Source: Verrucomicrobiota bacterium (GTDB lineage: Bacteria; Verrucomicrobiota; Verrucomicrobiia; Limisphaerales; JACRJZ01). From it: a stretch of DNA of 5,831 bases. The stretch covers positions 1 to 5,831 of the forward strand of contig JAKLEJ010000244.1 of the NCBI GenBank assembly GCA_022711695.1. Reading direction: 5' to 3'. The notes below the pieces were generated by a model. It ran no database searches and had not been told where the DNA came from. It worked only from the letters and a program-made list of their open reading frames with translations. The position numbers and the translations under genes are program-made. Shown here piece by piece: positions 5,342 through 5,831 of the stretch (position 1 is its first letter; each line of letters begins with the position of its first letter).

Positions 5342-5473
5342 TTACTTGGCCGGAGGCGGATTGGTGGTCGCTCCCGCGGCAGGCGGCGTTGTCGGCGCCG
5401 GCTGTTCGGTTTTCTGCTCACATCCCACGAAGGCCAGGCACGCCGCAAACAGAAGACAAAGGGCAATTTTCAT
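5342..5473 (-). CDS. Very short lipoprotein
   Basis: The 43-residue product is a lipoprotein signal followed by a tiny Pro/Thr/Ala-rich tail. The signal is MKIALCLLFAACLAFVGC, with Cys18 as the likely lipidated residue and Glu at +2. The residue at -3 of the Cys is Phe where Leu is usual, so the lipobox (F-V-G-C) is slightly off consensus. The mature part, EQKTEQPAPTTPP and a PAAGATTNPPPAK tail, is low-complexity and probably extended. The ATG at 5473 is preferred to an upstream in-frame start at 5599, which would bury the signal peptide. An AAGGAGG Shine-Dalgarno lies on the minus strand at 5500-5494, but 20 nt upstream of the ATG, farther than usual. Small Pro-rich lipoproteins of this kind have no assigned function that I know of. 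Transcription ends at the adjacent strong terminator. Confidence 0.72.
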   Translation of the reverse strand: MKIALCLLFAACLAFVGCEQKTEQPAPTTPPAAGATTNPPPAK

Positions 5474-5492
5474 ATTAGTTCTTGCGGAGAGA

Positions 5493-5562
5493 GCCTCCTT
5501 GTTGTGCGACCGGTTTCCTCCTGCACTCGCAGGCAAACCGAGACTGGCCGCCTTGTTGCGAC
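5493..5562 (-). repeat. Pair of near-identical direct repeats in the lipoprotein leader
   Basis: On the minus strand, GTCGCAACAAGGCGGC (5562-5547) and GTCGCACAACAAGGAGGC (5510-5493) differ by one substitution and a two-base insertion. The second copy contains the AAGGAGG sequence that would serve the small lipoprotein gene. Between them lies a stem-loop listed at 5511-5540. Confidence 0.6.
5511..5540 (-). promoter_or_regulatory. Two-part stem-loop in the lipoprotein leader
   Basis: CGGTTT (5511-5516) pairs with AAACCG (5535-5540) and CCTGC (5520-5524) with GCAGG (5529-5533), with a 4-nt loop and a 3/1 internal loop. On the minus strand the internal loop exposes an AGGAGG-like sequence. It sits between the two direct repeats and about 40 nt upstream of the small lipoprotein ATG. 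It could be part of a cis-acting RNA element; no known riboswitch pattern is recognised. Confidence 0.45.
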
Positions 5563-5831
5563 AACCAGCAGCGCGTGGGTCCCTTCCGCCGGTCCCCACC
5601 GCTGATGCCGACCATCGACATCAACTCAGAGAACTCACTCGTAGGAAACACTTTCTCAAGACAGCCCCTCTTTGCCAAGCTCTAAATCGGGGCAATGCAT
5701 GAAGAGCAAGGTGGATTTACGAAGTGGACAAAGCTGCGGAATGGCGGGCAGTTACGAGTGAGAAGGCCTTTTGGCGTTGTTGGGCGGCCATGGCATCGAG
5801 AAAGCCGTTGGTGGTGGCCTTACGGGCATTG

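Larger units (their letters stand above)
5474..5831. other. 358-nt stretch without a convincing gene; structured leader on the minus strand
   Basis: I find no gene here that I can support. The part next to the small lipoprotein (5474-5570) has two direct repeats and several hairpins, listed separately. The part near the window end is open on the minus strand from 5830 to a TAA at 5717-5719. That 37-codon frame (ending ...TARHSAALSTS) could be the C-terminal end of a gene entering from outside the window, but it has no recognisable motif and a mixed third-position composition. A 67-residue minus-strand frame ending one base before the small lipoprotein ATG is also possible but has no domain signal. 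Confidence 0.5.

Noticed and set aside
5475..5678. 67-residue minus-strand frame ending one base before the small lipoprotein ATG
   Set aside because: It covers the repeats and hairpins of the leader and has no domain or signal; the suggestive overlap with the ATG could be chance. Kept only as a possibility in the region note.
5640..5760. tRNA or insertion-sequence end near the right edge
   Set aside because: No cloverleaf with a T-loop could be drawn, and no transposase-like frame or paired terminal repeat was found.

Overview
The window is GC-rich chromosomal sequence of ordinary bacterial character. There is no rRNA, tRNA, CRISPR array, transposase gene or phage gene that I can support. 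The source looks like a Gram-negative bacterium: there are two lipobox-bearing lipoproteins, an AsmA-type envelope protein and a NapH-type membrane ferredoxin. Almost no gene has a well-placed Shine-Dalgarno sequence, and one looks leaderless. Together with AsmA-like and pseudopilin-like small envelope proteins, this would suit Verrucomicrobiota or a related PVC lineage. That assignment is inference; no phylogenetic marker gene is present.

Layout, left to right. (1) 10-813 (+): class I SAM-dependent methyltransferase with an unusual Cys-Cys-Cys glycine loop. (2) 814-1205: a 392-nt non-coding stretch with a perfect 9-bp hairpin, an 84-nt nested palindrome (940-1023) and a short hairpin of dispersed-repeat type. 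(3) 1206-2165 (+): a DmeF-type cation diffusion facilitator, probably Co/Ni efflux. (4) 2232-2591 (+): a small, proline-rich, single-pass membrane protein I do not recognise. (5) 2632-3531 (+): a NapH/MauN-like membrane polyferredoxin. (6) 3658-4266 (+): an unrecognised soluble protein with two Cys pairs, behind a good sigma70-type promoter so close to the ATG that the mRNA is probably leaderless. (7) 4273-4914 (+): an AsmA-like membrane-anchored protein, 6 nt after gene 6 and probably co-transcribed with it. (8) On the minus strand, facing these genes: a 112-residue lipoprotein with a pseudopilin-like C-terminal part (4922-5260), and upstream of it a 43-residue lipoprotein (5342-5473), separated by a strong intrinsic terminator. 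(9) 5474-5831: no convincing gene, but a structured leader with two near-identical direct repeats before the small lipoprotein.

How the genes work together: the plus-strand run 1206-3531 is compact and could be one transcription unit, with metal efflux followed by a membrane electron-transfer pair. GC-rich hairpins in the gaps could separate the genes. Genes 6 and 7 form a clear two-gene unit. The two lipoproteins are neighbours of the same class but are separated by a terminator. I do not see a defined new multi-gene system. The best leads are the 84-nt nested palindrome, the leaderless promoter with its inverted repeat, the small membrane protein paired with the polyferredoxin, and the structured lipoprotein leader.
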